Part shown: one piece after another, positions 1 through 9,900 of the stretch
Layout: each line of letters starts with the position of its first letter
Numbering within the stretch: position 1 is the first letter of the stretch
Assembly: GCA_017535925.1 (NCBI GenBank)
Contig: JAFXTD010000060.1
Span: forward strand, 1-47,449
Origin: Selenomonadaceae bacterium
GTDB taxonomy: Bacteria > Bacillota > Negativicutes > Selenomonadales > Selenomonadaceae
Direction: 5' to 3'
DNA: 47,449 nt
Translations under genes and position numbers: made by a program
The notes under the pieces: model-generated
Database searches by the model: none
Told to the model about the DNA's origin: nothing
What the model saw: the letters and a program-made list of their open reading frames with translations, nothing else

Positions 1-494
1 AACTTGATAATCTTCGCCGTGAAAAAAATTCCGTCGAGGGTGAACGCGAACGTTTGAAGTCTGAACTTGATAATCTTCGCCGTGAAAAAAATTCCGTCGA
101 GGGTGAACGCGAACGTTTGAAGTCTGAACTTGATAATCTTCGCAACGGAAAAAATTCCGTCGAGGATGAGCGTAATCGTTTGAAGTCTGAGCTTGAAAAT
201 CTTCGCCGCGAAAAAAATTCCGTCGAGGGTGAACGCGAACGTTTGAAGTCTGAACTTGAAAACCTTCGCAATGAAAAAAATTCCGTCGAGGGTGAACGCG
301 ACCGTTTGAAGTCTGAGCTTGAAAATCTTCGCCGCGAAAAAAATTCCGTCGAGGATGAACGCGAGCGTTTGAAGTCTGAACTTGATAACCTTCGCAACGA
401 AAAAAATTCCGTCGAAGGCGAGCGCGAACGTTTGAAGTCTGAACTTGAAAATCTTCGCAATGAAAAAAATTCCGTCGAGAGTGAACGCGACAAC
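1..494 (+). repeat. 63-bp in-frame tandem repeat, about 8 units
   Basis: Units begin at 54, 117, 180, 243, 306, 369 and 432, with a partial unit before 54 and a diverged one at 495. The period is exactly 63 bp, so unit gain or loss keeps the frame. Nucleotide identity between units is very high, including synonymous sites, which points to recent slippage or recombination. The array continues past the left window edge. Confidence 0.95.
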
Positions 495-935
495 TTGAAG
501 AATCAGCTTGCCGAAAGATTCCCCGAAGGTTGGGAGATTTATCGGAAATTTTTGCGTATCGATTCGGCAACACGCCAAAATTCCGGTCTCTACACGGAAA
601 ACTTTGCATCGTTCATTTGCAGCGGCGCGCAGATGAAACGCCTTGAAAATATTTGGGACGCGGCACTTGACAGCAAACGCGAAAGAAACTTCGACGAGGC
701 AGAAATTTTTTGGGAAGTCTTTAAATATTGTGTTCGACTTGTCAACGCCGCGCAGGGCGATAAAGTCATTGAGTTGCTCAATACGCAAATCGGCGAAGGT
801 TACACCTCCGACAAACACTCAACCGGCGGAACGAACAGCACGGCTCAAGGCGTCGTTCGCGAAATAAATCTTGCCGGCTATCGAAACAATATCAGCAAAA
901 AAATTGTCAGGAAAAGCAACGTTCGGGTGGGGTGA
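1..935 (+). CDS. Coiled-coil protein with 21-residue tandem repeats, 5' partial
   Basis: The frame is open from the window edge, so the start lies upstream; the TTG at 54 is only a repeat-internal leucine codon. Residues up to about nucleotide 494 are near-identical 21-residue units (type LKSELDNLRREKNSVEGERE), three heptads each with Leu/Val at core positions, predicting a long charged coiled coil. Units alternate irregularly between LRRE and LRNE versions. The last about 145 residues are non-repetitive and probably globular (aromatic-rich, begins near ERFPEGWEIYRKF). The stop is 4 nt before the ATG of the next gene, whose ribosome-binding site lies in this gene's end, so it belongs to the downstream Hsp70-like/HerA operon. 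No family is recognised; a scaffold or partner of the adjacent ATPases is inference. Confidence 0.85.
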   Translation, partial: LDNLRREKNSVEGERERLKSELDNLRREKNSVEGERERLKSELDNLRNGKNSVEDERNRLKSELENLRREKNSVEGERERLKSELENLRNEKNSVEGERDRLKSELENLRREKNSVEDERERLKSELDNLRNEKNSVEGERERLKSELENLRNEKNSVESERDNLKNQLAERFPEGWEIYRKFLRIDSATRQNSGLYTENFASFICSGAQMKRLENIWDAALDSKRERNFDEAEIFWEVFKYCVRLVNAAQGDKVIELLNTQIGEGYTSDKHSTGGTNSTAQGVVREINLAGYRNNISKKIVRKSNVRVG

Positions 936-939
936 GCTG

Positions 940-3870
940 ATGGGATTGTTGAAGACAAAATCCGTTCGTGAAGTCTGCCTCTCGCGAAGTCGTCTCTTCA
1001 AAGGCAATGTCCAAGAAATTATCGGCGCGGCTCAAGAATCACTTGCCGAATTCAAAAATTATGTTGAGAAACTTTGCGCGTTGCTTGACAATCGCTTTTT
1101 ATTTTTCAAGCAAGATGTTTGGTATGATTCGTTGACGAATTTGTTGTTGCCGAAGTTCGATAAAAATTTTTGTCCGTTGCTTACGCTTGAAGAATTTTCC
1201 GCGCTCATTGAAGGCAAACATAAGGAAGATTTTTTTTTGACATTCGCGGGTTTCAAAGGTCGTTGCATTTCCGCCGAAGAATGCAAAGAAATTTTCACGG
1301 GCAAAGCAAATCATTATCCTCACGCGCCGGGCAATCGTCGTCCGCGTTTTTTTATTGACGGCAGGGAAGTCACGGCAAGCTGTCTTTATACTCAAATGTC
1401 TTGGTCGACGAAAGATTTCGGCTCGGACAAAGCGCGCAGTGTCTTTTCCGTTGCCGGCGGAAAAAATTATTTTTGCGTTGAAAAGACGGGTCAGTTTGTC
1501 GAATATTTCGGCTCGGCAAGTCGTGTTTGCGGCTCGAATCCTTCGAAAAGCGCGGTGCTGATTCCCGTTTGCAACTTGCCGCTTGAAAATAAATTCGACA
1601 AAAAAATCGCGGCGGCTTGTGCTCTGCTTGAGGCGGGTCTTGTCCCGAAAGATTTTGACAGCGACAACGCCGATAAACTTCGCAAGCAGTATTCGCAGAT
1701 GAAAAATTATTTGTCGTTTGACGGAAGAAATTTTCAACTCGACACGGAGGCTTGGCAGGCGGCGGCGAATCGTCTTGAAAATTTCGGCGGAGAGGTCGAT
1801 ACTAATCTCTTGAAAAAATTTTTCTTGGAGTGCGACACGCGACGCGCAAACCTCACGCCTTATCCCGAAAGATTTTTGACTGATTCGGAGGCGGGGCATT
1901 GGGAACTTCACGAGGAAAAATTTTTCCCTGCCGACGATGATTTGATAACTTTGCCGATTAATGAAGAATGGTACATGCGCGACCCGAAACTCGACGTGAA
2001 AACGAGCGGCGTCTGCGCGATTGACTTCGGCACGAAAAGCACTGTGGCTGTTTGCCTCGACGACGGGAAAAAACTTTTGCGAATCGGGCGCGGCGACTTG
2101 GAAAAAGAACCTTCGCCGAACGATTACGAAAATCCGACGGTCATTGAGTTACGCGATTATGTTTCGTTCGCGCAGGCTTATCAAATTAAAGACGGGCGAC
2201 CTTTCACGGAATGGGAACAGTTGACGGTTTCGCACGAGGCTTTGAATCGACTTTTGGACAGCGAAGACAGGCAGGTTGCTCAAAGTATTTTCGGCGAGCT
2301 CAAGCAGTGGGCGAATCGACGCAACGGAATTATTCGCTTGCAAGACCGAAGCGGCAAAGATATTTTTTTGTACCCTTACGACACCTTGAGCAAGGGCGAC
2401 CTCGACCCGATTGAACTTTACGCCTATTATCTCGGTCTTTACATCAACAGCATGTACAACGGAATTTATCTCGAATACATTTTGTCGTTCCCCGTCAAGT
2501 ACAAACAATCTGTCCGCGAAAAAATTTTGCAAAGTTTTGAACGCGGCTTGAAAAAATCTTTGCCCGAATCAATTTTGAATGACGAGGCTTTGATGAAAAA
2601 TTTTTCGGTTTATGCCGGAGCAAGTGAACCGGCGGCTTATGCGGTCTGTGCTCTTCGCGAATTGGAACGTGCAAAAAAAATTTCTCGCCCGACGGAAAAG
2701 GAGCCGATTTATTTTGCGGTCTTCGACTTCGGAGGCGGCACTACCGATTTTGATTTCGGACTTTGGCGGTTGCCGAACGACGACGACAAAAAAGGTTTCA
2801 ATGACGTTATCGAACACTTCGCCGCCGAAAGTGACAGCGGGCTCGGCGGAGAAAAATTATTGAACCTTATAGCCTACGAGGTCTACAAAAATAATTTGAG
2901 CTTGATGCGTGAAAATGCAATTCCGTTTTCTCTGCCCGAAGGTTGCAAGCCGTTTGACGGTGCGGAATTTTTGTTGAGTGATTCGCTTGCCGCAAATTTA
3001 AATCGCCGTCGCTTGAGTGATAAGTTGCGCCCGATTTGGGAGGAATGGGACGACTTCGAATCAATCGACGACGAGCCTTTGACGATTACGCTTTTCAAAG
3101 AGCACGGGAAAAAATCTTTGGACTTGATAATTTCGGTTGAGGAACTTCGCGATGTTTTGAGCAAACGAATTTTGCGCGGCGTCGAGAATTTTTTTTGCGC
3201 ACTTCGCAGAGCTTTTCTCAATCGCCCGATTCAAGCCTGCCACATTTTGACGGCTGGCAACTCTTGCAAGTCGAAACTTCTGCAAAAAATTTTTCACGAG
3301 GAAATGATTCGTCAACGCCAAATTTTTTTCGAGGAACTTTTTCAAAAGACGGGTCGCTTGCCCGATATGATTAATTTCATTTTGCATGAGCCAATCGGTT
3401 CCGAAAAATCTTTATCGAATTACGAACGAATCCCGACGGGTAAAAGCGGCGTTGCTTTCGGCTTGCTTGATTGTCGACGCGGCGGCAACGACGTTTTGAT
3501 TGTCGACAAGAATTTTTCAAACGAGGCGGCGAATTTTTATTTCCACCTCGGCACGCAAGACGGGCACGGCGATTTCAAAATCGTGATTCCTCGCGAAGAC
3601 AACGACGGCACTTGGAAAAAATTTCTCTACGTGACAGAAGACAAATTCGATATTTTCTTCACGGACGAGCCGCGCGCTTTCGGCGGGAAAATTCCAATCG
3701 GGGAGGTCGAAAGAATTTCTTGCCGCATAAATTTTTTGAATCACGCCACTCAAGGTCAGCTTTTCATTCGCAAGACCGCGCCCGATAAAATTGAATACGT
3801 CGTCGCCGAAACGGATGACGCGCCAAAATTTTTTCTGTCGAAGGTTGCATTTGTCAATCTTAACGATTAA
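940..3870 (+). CDS. Hsp70/actin-fold ATPase with large N-terminal extension (copy A)
   Basis: About 976 residues. An uncharacterised N-terminal region of about 355 residues precedes an Hsp70-like ATPase domain: phosphate-1 motif CAIDFGTKSTVAVC near residue 357, phosphate-2 motif VFDFGGGTTDFDFG near 592, adenosine motif ILTAGNSCKS near 768. The protein is much longer than DnaK (about 630) and no classic substrate-binding domain is evident. The ATG at 940 is preferred because GGGTGGGGTGAG lies just upstream; the frame is also open back to a TTG at 871, which would overlap the previous gene by 65 nt. It is a clear paralogue of the next gene, sharing blocks such as DPIELYAYYLGLYIN and FERGLKKSLP. 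The ATPase fold is well supported; client and role are unknown. An accessory chaperone or assembly ATPase is inference. Confidence 0.85.
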   Translation: MGLLKTKSVREVCLSRSRLFKGNVQEIIGAAQESLAEFKNYVEKLCALLDNRFLFFKQDVWYDSLTNLLLPKFDKNFCPLLTLEEFSALIEGKHKEDFFLTFAGFKGRCISAEECKEIFTGKANHYPHAPGNRRPRFFIDGREVTASCLYTQMSWSTKDFGSDKARSVFSVAGGKNYFCVEKTGQFVEYFGSASRVCGSNPSKSAVLIPVCNLPLENKFDKKIAAACALLEAGLVPKDFDSDNADKLRKQYSQMKNYLSFDGRNFQLDTEAWQAAANRLENFGGEVDTNLLKKFFLECDTRRANLTPYPERFLTDSEAGHWELHEEKFFPADDDLITLPINEEWYMRDPKLDVKTSGVCAIDFGTKSTVAVCLDDGKKLLRIGRGDLEKEPSPNDYENPTVIELRDYVSFAQAYQIKDGRPFTEWEQLTVSHEALNRLLDSEDRQVAQSIFGELKQWANRRNGIIRLQDRSGKDIFLYPYDTLSKGDLDPIELYAYYLGLYINSMYNGIYLEYILSFPVKYKQSVREKILQSFERGLKKSLPESILNDEALMKNFSVYAGASEPAAYAVCALRELERAKKISRPTEKEPIYFAVFDFGGGTTDFDFGLWRLPNDDDKKGFNDVIEHFAAESDSGLGGEKLLNLIAYEVYKNNLSLMRENAIPFSLPEGCKPFDGAEFLLSDSLAANLNRRRLSDKLRPIWEEWDDFESIDDEPLTITLFKEHGKKSLDLIISVEELRDVLSKRILRGVENFFCALRRAFLNRPIQACHILTAGNSCKSKLLQKIFHEEMIRQRQIFFEELFQKTGRLPDMINFILHEPIGSEKSLSNYERIPTGKSGVAFGLLDCRRGGNDVLIVDKNFSNEAANFYFHLGTQDGHGDFKIVIPREDNDGTWKKFLYVTEDKFDIFFTDEPRAFGGKIPIGEVERISCRINFLNHATQGQLFIRKTAPDKIEYVVAETDDAPKFFLSKVAFVNLND

Positions 3871-3906
3871 AATTTTTCAGATTGTTCAAAGAGAGGAGAT
3901 TTTTTT

Positions 3907-6900
3907 ATGGGTGGATTTTCGCAAAGACTTGAAAGAGAATTGACCATGGATTCTCAAAACGACAAACCAAAAGATATTACCTTGCCTTGTTACAAAGTGG
4001 CTTTGAGGCATTCGGCTAAAAATTTTTCACCCGCCGAAGAGAAACGCGAAGTCGCTCAACCGCAAATCATTTCTTTGGAAGAATTTGAATCTTACATTTC
4101 CTTCGCGCTTGATGAGCTTGAGCAATTCAAAGACGCGCCCTTCGTCATGTTCGAAAATAAAAAAGTTTGGTTCGACAGAAAGACGGCAGGAATTTTCCCG
4201 CGCTTCGAGGCTGTCGAGTTGCCGAGCTTCCCTACAAGAGGTCGTCCGCTTGCAAATTTGCCGGGCTGGGATTTCGAAGGCTTTACCTTTTTGCCCATGA
4301 CGCCCGAAGAATTTTTAAAGAGTTTTATTGTCGGGCAAAACAATCCTTACATTGACGACGACGGCTTATTCCGCCACTTCCCCACCAAACTCAAGAGAAA
4401 TATTTTGGTTATCGGTTGGAAGAATAACAAGTCCCTTTGCATGAACACGAGCGGCATCGAAAATTATTGGGCGGACGGCGACAAGGTTACGATGGTTCCG
4501 ATTTACAGATTGAACGGCATGAACGCTACCAAAATGTGGCACGGAGAGGCTGTTCGCGCTTGGCTTGCAAACGAACTGATTCCCGAAGGTCTTTCGCCCG
4601 AAGCAAAGAAGGCTTACGTCTTCTTCATGAAAATTTTCCCCGACGTTCGACACTACACGAAAAATTCCGTTCGCAAATGCACCTTCGACTTCAAATCTTT
4701 TTATGCAAACGTCAAAAACGGCACGATTGATTTCAAAGCTTTGGTTGAAAAAGGTCTCGGCGTGAAAAATTCTTTGCCGAAGGTCAACGCCAAGATTGCC
4801 GCTCCCGAAAATCCGATTGACCGCGTCCGCTTGGAACTTTGCCATTGTGATTCCGTTCGTGCAAATATCGTGGCTTATGACGAAAAAATTTTGACAGACC
4901 CTAAAGGCGGGCATTGGGAATTGTTCGAGCCTTTGCCGCAAGACGCAGAGATTATCGAACTTCCCAAGAACGAACCGTTTTTCGGAAGACCGCCTCACAT
5001 GGATGTTAAAGACGGCATTGTCGCCATTGACTTCGGGACAAAATCGACGGTTGTCGTTCGGCGTGTCGGTGTCGACGAAAAACTTTTGCGCGTCGGCGAG
5101 GGCGATTATTCCAAAGCTCCCGAAAAGAAAGATTACGAAAATCCTACCGTCGTTGAGCTGCGCGATTACGAATCTTTCAAGGAAGCTTATCGCGCTCGTT
5201 CAGGCAGACCTTTCACCGAATGGGAACAGGCTCGTTTTTCACACACCGCAGCCGCCGTACTCAATGACGCCGAAAAAGATACGAGCATTGACGCTTCCGT
5301 TTTCTATTCCGTTTTCAGTGAGCTCAAGCAGTGGGCGAACGATAAAGATTTGCACATGTATCTGCAGGACAGAAAAAAGAATCTCGTTGAGCTCAAGCCT
5401 TATCTTCAACTTAGCGAAGACGACTTCGACCCGATTGAACTTTACGCTTATTATCTCGGACTTTATATCAACAACATGCACACGGGCATTTGTTTGGAGT
5501 ACATGTTTTCGTTCCCCGTCACTTATGAAATTGCTGTTCGCGAAAAAATTCTGCAAAGCTTTGAACGCGGTTTGAAAAAATCTTTGCCGCCTTCCATTTT
5601 GAACGACGCCGATATGATGAAAAGATTTAAAATTTCCTTCGGAGCACCGGAACCCGTCGCCTATGCAAGCTGTGCTCTCGGCGAATTGAATTTACAACCG
5701 AAAAAGCTCGGCGAGAAAGTTGCTTATGCCGTGTTTGATTTCGGAGGCGGCACCACCGATTTTGATTTCGGAATTATGAGCATCCCCGAAAAAGGGCGTT
5801 CCAAATTTGTGATTACTCAATGCGAAAACGTCGGGCGCGGCGACCCTTACTTGGGCGGCGAAAACCTCCTCAATCTTATCGCCTATGAAGTCTACAAAAA
5901 AAATCTTTCCAAGATGCGCGAGAAACAAATTCCTTTTGCCCTGCCTTACGAATGCAAAGCGGTTGCCGGCGGCGATACGATTATCCTGACGACGAAAGAG
6001 GCTTACGTCAATCGCAAACGCATTGCGGAATTTTTGCGCCCGTTCTGGGAAGAAAACGTCGACGAGAGCAACGAGCTTTTCGAGACCAAGCAGAAGATAA
6101 AACTTTATTCCAAGACGGAAAATAAAATTATCGCAGTCGATTTGCAACTGGACAGACAGCGACTGGAAGATTGCTTGACCGAGAGAATTCGTCGCGGAGC
6201 AGATAATTTCTTCGAGGCAATGATTGCCGCTTTCAAAAATCCCGAAACTCTTCCGATTCATATTTTGCTTGCGGGCAATTCCTGCAAGTCCTCAATCGTT
6301 CGAAAACTTTTTGAAGAAAAAATTCTTGAAAAGGAATTGGAGCTTGAAGAAATAATCGGCGGCGACAAAAAAGTTTCCAACGTCTTTGAATTGCACATGC
6401 CGCTTGGCTTCGACCCCGACGAGGAAAATAAAAAGGCTGCCAAGATTCACGACGCGGACGAAGACACTTCCGAAATTGTCGAAAGTCAAGATTACGAACG
6501 CCTTCGCACGGGCAAAACCGGTGTGGCTTTCGGGCTCATACGTTGTCGAAAAGGCGGACGCGATGTCGTGATTGAAGGAGCCAAAAAAGGAGCGGGAGCG
6601 GAGGCACCTTTCCTGTACTATATCGGCGAAAGTGACAACGACCGTTTCAAAATTAAAGTCGACCTCGATGTTCCGCGCAAAGTATGGACTGAATTCACCT
6701 ACGCCGATTTGGATACGTTTGAAATTTTCTACACGAAAGAAGCGGCGGCAACTTCAATAAAAGAAGTCAATGTTGTCAGATGCAATTTGGATGAAGAAGA
6801 CGTGAGCGAAGAGGACGATGTCTTTGTTTATATTCGCAAGGTCGGTTCCGATACGATAGAATATGCGGTCGGCAGAGCGGAAGATTTTGTCGGCGAAGAC

Positions 6901-6939
6901 TTCGGCGGAAAAATTTATTCAAAGAGACTGCAAGACTGA
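3907..6939 (+). CDS. Hsp70/actin-fold ATPase with large N-terminal extension (copy B)
   Basis: 1010 residues, starting at ATG behind GAGAGGAGA. It has the same architecture as the preceding gene: an N-terminal module of about 365 residues with the shared landmark GGHWEL near its end, phosphate-1 motif VAIDFGTKSTVVV near residue 370, phosphate-2 motif VFDFGGGTTDFDFG near 606, adenosine motif ILLAGNSCKSS near 788. It differs from copy A by an acidic insert (about residues 835-860, rich in Asp/Glu/Lys) and an acidic C-terminal stretch around EEDVSEEDD. The gap to copy A is 36 nt and to the HerA-like gene 14 nt, so the three are very likely co-transcribed. Tandem duplication followed by divergence is the simplest origin. 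Two different paralogues may act as a heteromer; that is inference. Confidence 0.85.
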   Translation: MGGFSQRLERELTMDSQNDKPKDITLPCYKVALRHSAKNFSPAEEKREVAQPQIISLEEFESYISFALDELEQFKDAPFVMFENKKVWFDRKTAGIFPRFEAVELPSFPTRGRPLANLPGWDFEGFTFLPMTPEEFLKSFIVGQNNPYIDDDGLFRHFPTKLKRNILVIGWKNNKSLCMNTSGIENYWADGDKVTMVPIYRLNGMNATKMWHGEAVRAWLANELIPEGLSPEAKKAYVFFMKIFPDVRHYTKNSVRKCTFDFKSFYANVKNGTIDFKALVEKGLGVKNSLPKVNAKIAAPENPIDRVRLELCHCDSVRANIVAYDEKILTDPKGGHWELFEPLPQDAEIIELPKNEPFFGRPPHMDVKDGIVAIDFGTKSTVVVRRVGVDEKLLRVGEGDYSKAPEKKDYENPTVVELRDYESFKEAYRARSGRPFTEWEQARFSHTAAAVLNDAEKDTSIDASVFYSVFSELKQWANDKDLHMYLQDRKKNLVELKPYLQLSEDDFDPIELYAYYLGLYINNMHTGICLEYMFSFPVTYEIAVREKILQSFERGLKKSLPPSILNDADMMKRFKISFGAPEPVAYASCALGELNLQPKKLGEKVAYAVFDFGGGTTDFDFGIMSIPEKGRSKFVITQCENVGRGDPYLGGENLLNLIAYEVYKKNLSKMREKQIPFALPYECKAVAGGDTIILTTKEAYVNRKRIAEFLRPFWEENVDESNELFETKQKIKLYSKTENKIIAVDLQLDRQRLEDCLTERIRRGADNFFEAMIAAFKNPETLPIHILLAGNSCKSSIVRKLFEEKILEKELELEEIIGGDKKVSNVFELHMPLGFDPDEENKKAAKIHDADEDTSEIVESQDYERLRTGKTGVAFGLIRCRKGGRDVVIEGAKKGAGAEAPFLYYIGESDNDRFKIKVDLDVPRKVWTEFTYADLDTFEIFYTKEAAATSIKEVNVVRCNLDEEDVSEEDDVFVYIRKVGSDTIEYAVGRAEDFVGEDFGGKIYSKRLQD

Positions 6940-6953
6940 TTGAGGAAAAAATT

Positions 6954-9900
6954 ATGCAGGATATGAACGCGGCGATTGAAAAAGGACGAACGCTGATAAA
7001 ATATCTTTCCGAACAATCGCGTGAAAAAATTTTTGACGGCGAACGAAAAATGCTCGGCACGGAAAGAGAGCTTGCGCTCAAAGAATGTTCATTGTTTCAA
7101 ATAGAAGAATTGACTTTCGAGGAAAAAGCCCCGCGGCGCGAGGCAATGGAAAATATTTTGGGCACCTTCCGCGACTTGGAAGGCGTGAGTTTTATTTATT
7201 TGATATTGGGCAACGGTCAGGACGTAAATTTTTATTTCGGAGTGGCAAAAGATTTTTCACATGACAAGCCCGAAAATCTTTCCGCACCGACAATCGGCAA
7301 TGACCTTCTAAAGCCCGGCATACAAGGAAATTTTCGCGGCTGTCAAATTCGAGAGTTGAGCAACGAGGACAAACGAGCGGTACTGCAACGGCTGAAAAAA
7401 AATTCATGCGCGGGCATATTGACGGGCGTACCGGGGAGCAAAAAAGATAACGAAAATTTTCAAGGCGTCGACAGATTGATAAACGTCATGTCAGGCGACG
7501 AATTCGGCTTCATGGTGATAGCGCGCCCGCTTGCCGAAACGGAGCTTAATGAACTTGAAGACGTTTTGATTGAAATTGCCGATACCTTATCGCCGACAGT
7601 TCGTCATTCACTTCAACGCACAAAAAGCGAAGGCACTTCCAAAAATTCAAGCACAACCGCGAGCACAGGAACGCAAATAAGCGAATCGAATCAGGAGAGC
7701 GAAAACACTTCCGCAGGCAAGACCACTTCGACAAGCCACAGCGAACAGAAAAATTTTTCCAATCAGCAACAGGCGACGGCAGGGCAAACTTCGGGCAGGC
7801 AACACAGCATAAACAGCACCTTCAACCGCAACGAACGCGACGCCACGAACAAAAACCTCATGACGAAAAAAGAAAACGGCGTCGTGAAAGAATCGAAAGA
7901 CGAAAATGATTCTGTGGAAAGGAGCGGCGGCAATTCGGCGGGCGCGAATTATTCCGAACAAAATCAAAGTTCCTACGTCTTCGGCTGTCAAATATCCTCA
8001 ACCGACACCACGACGAATTCAACTCAACAAAACGAAAGCTTGAGCCAAAGTTCCGCAAAAAATTTTTCGGAGAGTGTCACGGATAACAAGAGCGATTCGA
8101 CTTCGAAAACACAATCGACAAACACGCTTGAAGTTGAGCAAACGGAACTTGAGACCAAGACCGCCGCGCAGTGGTTGAAATATCTTGACGAAGTTTTATT
8201 TCCTCGTCTCGACAGCGGCAGAGGCAAGGGAATTTTTTTGTCTTGCGCATATCTTTTCGCCGCACAACCCGCCATGCTTAGACGCCTCGCCAACACAGCG
8301 ATTTCACTTTACAGCGGAGCGAAGGGCAATAAAATTCCGTTGACGTTCAGAGAAATTTCTGCGGCAGAGGCAAATTGTCTTCATGCGCTTGAAAATATGC
8401 AAATACCCGCGTTTGTGAATTCGGCGGCGGAAAAATATTCGGCGGCGTTGTCAAGATTGCAGACGTGCGGCATAAGTTATTTCGGGAATTGGATTTCGGT
8501 CGAGGAGTTGAGCATAATCGCGGCACTTCCGCAAAAAGAAATACCGGGACTTGCCCTGCGCGAGGAAGTCGAATTCGGCTTGAACATTACGCCCGTTGCC
8601 GACGAATTTAAAATTCCGCTGGGTCATCTTGTTCAAGACGGCACGGAACGAAAAATGCCCGTATGCTTGGACAGACGCGCGCTCAACAAGCACACGTTCA
8701 TTACGGGCGTCACGGGCAGCGGCAAAACGACGACTTGTCAAAATATTTTAATCAACAGCGGCTTGCCATTCTTGGTCATTGAGCCGGCAAAGACAGAGTA
8801 TCGAATTTTGAAAGAGCGTTGCCCCGAACTTATTTTTTTTACGCCGGGCAAACAGAATATCGCGCCGTTCTTTTTGAATCCTTTTGAACTTTTCCCCGAC
8901 GAAGCGATAACGGGGCGTGCCGATATGATTAAGGCAACCCTTGAGGCGTCTTTCGATATGGAGGCGGCTATCCCGCAAATTTTGGAGACAGCGGTTTATC
9001 GCGCTTACGAGGAAAAAGGCTGGGACATCCGCACGAACGAATGGCGACCGAATATCAACGGCAATGACGAGCCGCGCAATCCTTTTGAAAAAGGCGTTTA
9101 TCCTTTCCCGACCATGTCCGATTTTTGGGCGGCAGTCAAGAAAGTCACGGCGGAAGAAGGTTTCGGTCAACGTCTTCAAGATGAATACATGGGCTCACTC
9201 AAAGCGCGCATTGAAAGTCTTTTAATCGGAGCAAAGGGCATGATGCTTGACACGCCGCGTTCGATAAATTTTTTTGATTTGGTTGAGCGTAAAGTCGTGA
9301 TTGAACTTGAAGAAATAAAAAACGGCGCGGAAAAATCTTTGCTTATGGGTTTTATCCTCACGAATCTTTTGCAAGCAGTTCAAGCGTTGCACAGAAAAAA
9401 TCCCGCCTTCCAACACATAACGCTAATCGAAGAGGCGCACCGACTTTTAAGCCGCTACGTGCCCGGCGACAGCATGAACAAGAAGCAAGGCGTGGAAGTC
9501 TTCGCCGATATGTTGGCGGAGGTTCGCAAATACGGAGAATCGCTGATTATCGTCGACCAAATCCCCGATAAGATGACGCCCGAAGTTTTGAAGAACACCA
9601 ACACCAAAATTGTGCACAAACTTTTTGCCCGCGACGACAAGGACGCCATCGGCGATACGATTGCTCTTTCCGACGAACAAAAAACTTTTCTGTCGAAGTT
9701 GCCGACGGGCAGGGCGATTATTTTTTCTCAAGGTCAAGTCAAAGCAATGCAAGTTAAAATCACCAAAGAGGCAAACACTTCCGAACGCGAAATTGAGCCT
9801 GAAGAAATTCGTGCCGTTGCCGAAAATTATTATTCCGAGCCGAAAGTTATCGCGGGCGGTGTCTTGCGCGGCATTGAACATTTCCCCGCGACAATTTCAA

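Noticed and set aside
1-494. CRISPR-like array
   Set aside because: The 63-bp repeats have no unique spacers and are in-frame coding units of a coiled coil.
871-939. TTG start at 871 for Hsp70-like copy A
   Set aside because: It would overlap the previous gene by 65 nt without a ribosome-binding site; ATG 940 has a strong one.
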